Source of the DNA: Archaeoglobales archaeon
GTDB lineage: Archaea > Halobacteriota > Archaeoglobi > Archaeoglobales > Archaeoglobaceae
Length of the DNA stretch: 64,000 bases
Assembly: GCA_030055595.1 (NCBI GenBank)
Contig: JASFYH010000005.1
Coordinates: 1 to 64,000 of the forward strand
Reading direction: 5' to 3'
Below, in pieces: positions 61,315 through 64,000 of this stretch. A program made the translations under genes and the position numbers. The notes under the pieces are model-generated. The model ran no database searches and was not told the origin of the DNA. It was given only the letters and a program-made list of their open reading frames with translations. Position 1 is the first letter of the stretch. Each line of letters opens with the position of its first letter.

Positions 61315-63393
61315 TCATCCTCTTCTCACGATCCTATAGAACCCGTATTTTGGACAAAATGCCTCGCCCATCATCTTAAGCTTGGAAAGAATCTCTCTTG
61401 TTTTGCTCTCTTCTATACCTTTTTCCCGGGCTCTATTTACTATTTCCTCTTCCGCTGCACCATTTTCATTCAGGTCTTCAAGCTCCTCTATTAGTTTCTT
61501 TATTGTGAAGATCCGATCTCTCTGCTTCTTAGATGTGCCGGTATAAGCATAATCAATATCCCAGTCTCCAGTTTCAGGATCCACTGCGATCTGGGCAAGA
61601 CACCTCTGCACGACACCAATAACCCTCTCTACGTCTTCAGCAGAAACAGTTTCGCTTAATCTGATCCTTGCTGAGGCTTCAGCAAGTCTGACGATGCTTT
61701 CAAGCTGTCTTGCAGTGATTGGCACCGGTGAATTCTCCTTTACTTTCGAGCGAAGAGAGACGTAGAATTCTTCAATTTTCTGCTTAGCTTCTTCGCTCAA
61801 AACCGGAAAGATGTTTCTTGAATGAGCAATATATTTTCTGAAGAGCTCTGGATCGATTGCAGGCTCAATTTTCGAAATTTTGCTCTTTAGCTCCTCTCTT
61901 ACATTACTGCCTTTGAATTTCTCAAGCATCTCCCCAAGCTGATGCATACCGAGAATATGACTGGCAAGCTGTTTGTCTCTCTCCTCCCCCGGCTCGTCGG
62001 TCATGACGAAGATCAGATCAAACCTCGATAAAAGCGTTGGAGAGAGCTCTATCTGCTCCGCTATCGGAGAGTAGCGATCAAACCTGCCAAGTTTTGGATT
62101 TGCTGCTGCAAGAAGAGCACACCTTGCTTTAAGAATTGCATTTATTCCCGCCTTTGCAACGCTTATAGTCTGTTGCTCTAAAGCCTCATGAAGTGCGGAG
62201 CGATCCTCTTTTCGCATTTTGTCGATCTCATCTACTAAAGCCACGCCTTTATCTGCCAAAACCAATGCTCCCGCTTCCAGTGTCCATCTACCATCGATCT
62301 CGTCTCTCACTGCGGTAGCGGTTAAACCTGCAGAAGTCGTGCCTTTTCCGGTAGTGTAAACACTTCTTGGAGCAATTCTGTGAACATATTTCAATAGCTG
62401 AGATTTAGCCACACCTGGATCGCCGACAAGCAGGATATGCACGTCTCCCCTGATCTCAGTCCCATCAGGTAGCTTTTTTGCAACTCCTCCAAAAAGCTGT
62501 AAGGCGATAGCAAGCTTTATGTCGTCATGACCGTAAATGGAGGGGGCAATCGTCTTAACTACTTTTTCGTATATGTCATCACTGCTCGCAAGCTTTAAGA
62601 TCTCCTCTTTGTCCTTTTCGGTGATCTCGAACTCCTCATACTCCTGCTGGAGCATCTCGATCGAATTTCCTTCAATGAAAAGATCCATATGAGTGAGCAT
62701 TTTTTGCTGAATCCCTCTCGGTTTTGCCCTTACAACGCCGTTTACAATGACTCTGTCTCCCGGATTGATCACCCCGGTAAGATCTCCTTCGAGGACCACA
62801 TCGATACTCTGTGGCTGTTCTCCACCTCTTAGATTTTCGGGATACTCCTGGATCTTTACCCTTTGACTGTCAATTGATATGCTCTTTTCTGGAATAAAAT
62901 GAAACCTTTTGCTTCCACACCTGCATTCATAAGGATATCGAAGTGTTGAATCTTCCTGTGAAACGTAAATAATGTTTCTACAATTTAAACATTTGAAAGC
63001 TGCTGATATAACTCTTGGTCTAACTTCTGTAACCTTCCTGACAATTCCCTCAATCGCTACGAATTTCGAAATGTGCGAACTTCTAAGATCCCTGATCATG
63101 ACTTTCTTTGTTATTGGCAAGGAGTAGAAACGTGGCTTGCAACCTTCGAGAGAGACACCATAGATATTTGTAGATTGGGCTAATCCTTTTTCTGCGTGAG
63201 CTATAACCTCGTCAGGAGCCTCTATCAGCTCCTCACCCAATCTTCCTTCCTGGAATAAAGAGAGATCTCGAATAAAATTAACGTAGATCGCTTTTTTATC
63301 TCCTCCGCTTTTTATACGAAACGCAAGGTTGTTGATCTCTTCTGAGTAATACTTCTCAAAAAACTCCGTCCATACCGCGGGGCAACTGATCAT
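61315..63393 (-). CDS. mcm: replicative minichromosome maintenance helicase MCM
   Basis: Hexameric 3'-5' DNA helicase. About 692 residues: N-terminal A domain, a zinc finger ([10 protein letters not shown]...[10 protein letters not shown]), the beta-barrel C domain with the beta hairpin, then the AAA+ motor with Walker [10 protein letters not shown], Walker B LVDEIDKM, sensor AAANPKLG and arginine finger LSRFDL, and a winged-helix tail ([25 protein letters not shown]). No intein or frameshift. ATG 63393 is chosen over a start 17 codons upstream because TTATAA at 63416-63421 lies 26 bases away. Confidence 0.96.
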   Translation of the reverse strand: MISCPAVWTEFFEKYYSEEINNLAFRIKSGGDKKAIYVNFIRDLSLFQEGRLGEELIEAPDEVIAHAEKGLAQSTNIYGVSLEGCKPRFYSLPITKKVMIRDLRSSHISKFVAIEGIVRKVTEVRPRVISAAFKCLNCRNIIYVSQEDSTLRYPYECRCGSKRFHFIPEKSISIDSQRVKIQEYPENLRGGEQPQSIDVVLEGDLTGVINPGDRVIVNGVVRAKPRGIQQKMLTHMDLFIEGNSIEMLQQEYEEFEITEKDKEEILKLASSDDIYEKVVKTIAPSIYGHDDIKLAIALQLFGGVAKKLPDGTEIRGDVHILLVGDPGVAKSQLLKYVHRIAPRSVYTTGKGTTSAGLTATAVRDEIDGRWTLEAGALVLADKGVALVDEIDKMRKEDRSALHEALEQQTISVAKAGINAILKARCALLAAANPKLGRFDRYSPIAEQIELSPTLLSRFDLIFVMTDEPGEERDKQLASHILGMHQLGEMLEKFKGSNVREELKSKISKIEPAIDPELFRKYIAHSRNIFPVLSEEAKQKIEEFYVSLRSKVKENSPVPITARQLESIVRLAEASARIRLSETVSAEDVERVIGVVQRCLAQIAVDPETGDWDIDYAYTGTSKKQRDRIFTIKKLIEELEDLNENGAAEEEIVNRAREKGIEESKTREILSKLKMMGEAFCPKYGFYRIVRRG

Positions 63394-63413
63394 TAAAAAA
63401 GGATCTGCAAAAA

Positions 63414-63424
63414 GCTTATAAAAT
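63414..63424. promoter_or_regulatory. single TATA box shared by mcm and the alpha/beta hydrolase
   Basis: TTATAA at 63416-63421 is self-complementary and centred 25.5 bases from both the mcm ATG (63393) and the hydrolase ATG (63444), which are 51 bases apart. No other TATA-like site lies between them. The geometry predicts leaderless transcription both ways from one TBP-binding event. Confidence 0.55.
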
Positions 63425-63443
63425 TTTAGTCGAATTTTTAGCA

Positions 63444-64000
63444 ATGAATATCGAAATAAAATCGATTAAAGCCACCTACGAGGATCTGGGTAGCAATGCG
63501 GTCCTTTTATGCCCCCCACACCCGTTAATGGGTGGAAACAGATTTGATGAAAGACTCGAGAGGATCACAAAAAAACTTTCCGAAGCGAGTATTTCAAGTC
63601 TCAGATTTGACTACAGAGCTTACAGAAAAGGAATTGGCGAAATAGAGGACGCAAAAATATGTTTAGAGTTTCTAAAAAGAAAGTATGAAAAGATCGCGAT
63701 CGTTGGATACTCTTTTGGTGGTGTTGTCGCCTCTAATGTTGCTGAAGAATGTGATCTTGCGGTCTACATATCCGCATTGCCTTCAATAGACTCCATAGAG
63801 TTTAGGGACTGCAATAAACCAAAGTTTTTCGCAATTGCAAGAAGAGATCAGTTTATTTCCTTGGCAGATAGCTTCAAGTTATTTTCGAGTATTAGCGAGC
63901 CCAAAGATTTTGTAATTTTAGACACAGACCATTTTTACTTTGGTAAATTCGACATACTCGCTGATAAAGTTTGCAAATTCATTATAGAGTCTTTTCATAA
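63444..64000 (+). CDS. alpha/beta-fold hydrolase, right-edge partial
   Basis: 185 complete codons are visible; the frame is still open at the window end and is probably nearly finished (the family is about 190-210 residues). [16 protein letters not shown] and [10 protein letters not shown] open the fold; the nucleophile elbow is [11 protein letters not shown] (Ser), the acid is in ARRDQFIS and the His in [10 protein letters not shown]. This is the compact COG2945/dienelactone-like hydrolase group, of unknown substrate. It shares its promoter with the mcm gene. Confidence 0.8.
   Translation, partial: MNIEIKSIKATYEDLGSNAVLLCPPHPLMGGNRFDERLERITKKLSEASISSLRFDYRAYRKGIGEIEDAKICLEFLKRKYEKIAIVGYSFGGVVASNVAEECDLAVYISALPSIDSIEFRDCNKPKFFAIARRDQFISLADSFKLFSSISEPKDFVILDTDHFYFGKFDILADKVCKFIIESFH

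Noticed and set aside
61315-63393. Intein in MCM, as seen in some archaea
   Set aside because: The Walker A region and the whole gene run uninterrupted at normal length.

Overview
The window reads as a gene-dense stretch of a euryarchaeal chromosome, most likely from the Archaeoglobales. Evidence: an F420-dependent FrhB-type subunit, a methanofuran-pathway kinase (mfnE), tRNA-dependent cysteine synthesis (SepCysS), the siroheme-based heme route (ahbC), family 4 uracil-DNA glycosylase and GGGP synthase that closely resemble what I remember of the Archaeoglobus fulgidus proteins, and a mevalonate route through isopentenyl phosphate kinase-type genes. By eye the base composition is in the low 40s %GC, which would suit a lower-GC member such as an A. 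profundus- or Ferroglobus-like organism; the species is inference. Most genes appear leaderless: a TATA-like box lies 22-28 bp before the chosen start codon, and I used this to correct many starts.

Layout. 0-7 kb: end of an FrhB-like gene, an MBL hydrolase, hisH, uracil-DNA glycosylase (with a candidate H/ACA guide RNA in its leader), then the operon mevalonate kinase - isopentenyl phosphate kinase - IDI2 - prenyl diphosphate synthase. 7-14.8 kb: an HDAC-like amidohydrolase, two unrecognised genes, Mn-pyrophosphatase, SPL-type radical SAM + NreA (repair), an MFS transporter, and a LarE-like PP-loop enzyme + SepCysS. 14.8-21 kb: an information-processing superoperon (RNase P Rnp2, proteasome alpha, SBDS, exosome Rrp4/Rrp41/Rrp42), TFE, aIF2-gamma and a PIN protein. 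21-31 kb: hemL-hemC-cobA, glutaminyl cyclase, a CDP-alcohol phosphotransferase, a TPP enzyme, RqcH and an NSUN methyltransferase.

31-39.3 kb is the most accessory-looking part: a TrmB-family regulator faces an exported COG1361/NEW3 protein + HAE3-type RND exporter, and converging on it is an ABC exporter operon (ATPase, permease, a second COG1361 protein) whose promoter sits inside a long inverted repeat. 39.4-45.2 kb: tRNA-Ser(CGA), a membrane glycosyltransferase-like protein, mfnE, a mini zinc ribbon, aEF1B, an MBL protein, EF-1alpha, S10 and RNase Z. 45.2-52.4 kb: a 29-residue membrane peptide, ahbC, a lipoprotein, a DUF996 protein, and the operon aspartate kinase - DHH nuclease - Pcc1 - TPD nuclease, plus a small MscS channel. 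52.4-57.8 kb: LeuRS, DGGGP synthase, GGGP synthase, a 57-residue cysteine protein and a PfkB kinase. 57.8-64 kb: an RHH protein + FtsZ, then MCM - RecA-like - Cgi121 - shikimate kinase, and a partial alpha/beta hydrolase.

How they work together: the two lipid clusters cover mevalonate to the archaeal ether-lipid core; hemL/hemC/cobA and ahbC are parts of one tetrapyrrole route; translation, RNA decay, KEOPS (Pcc1, Cgi121) and replication genes form long co-directional runs. The unexpected architecture is a recurring one: back-to-back genes whose start codons lie about 50 bp apart around a single self-complementary TATA element.
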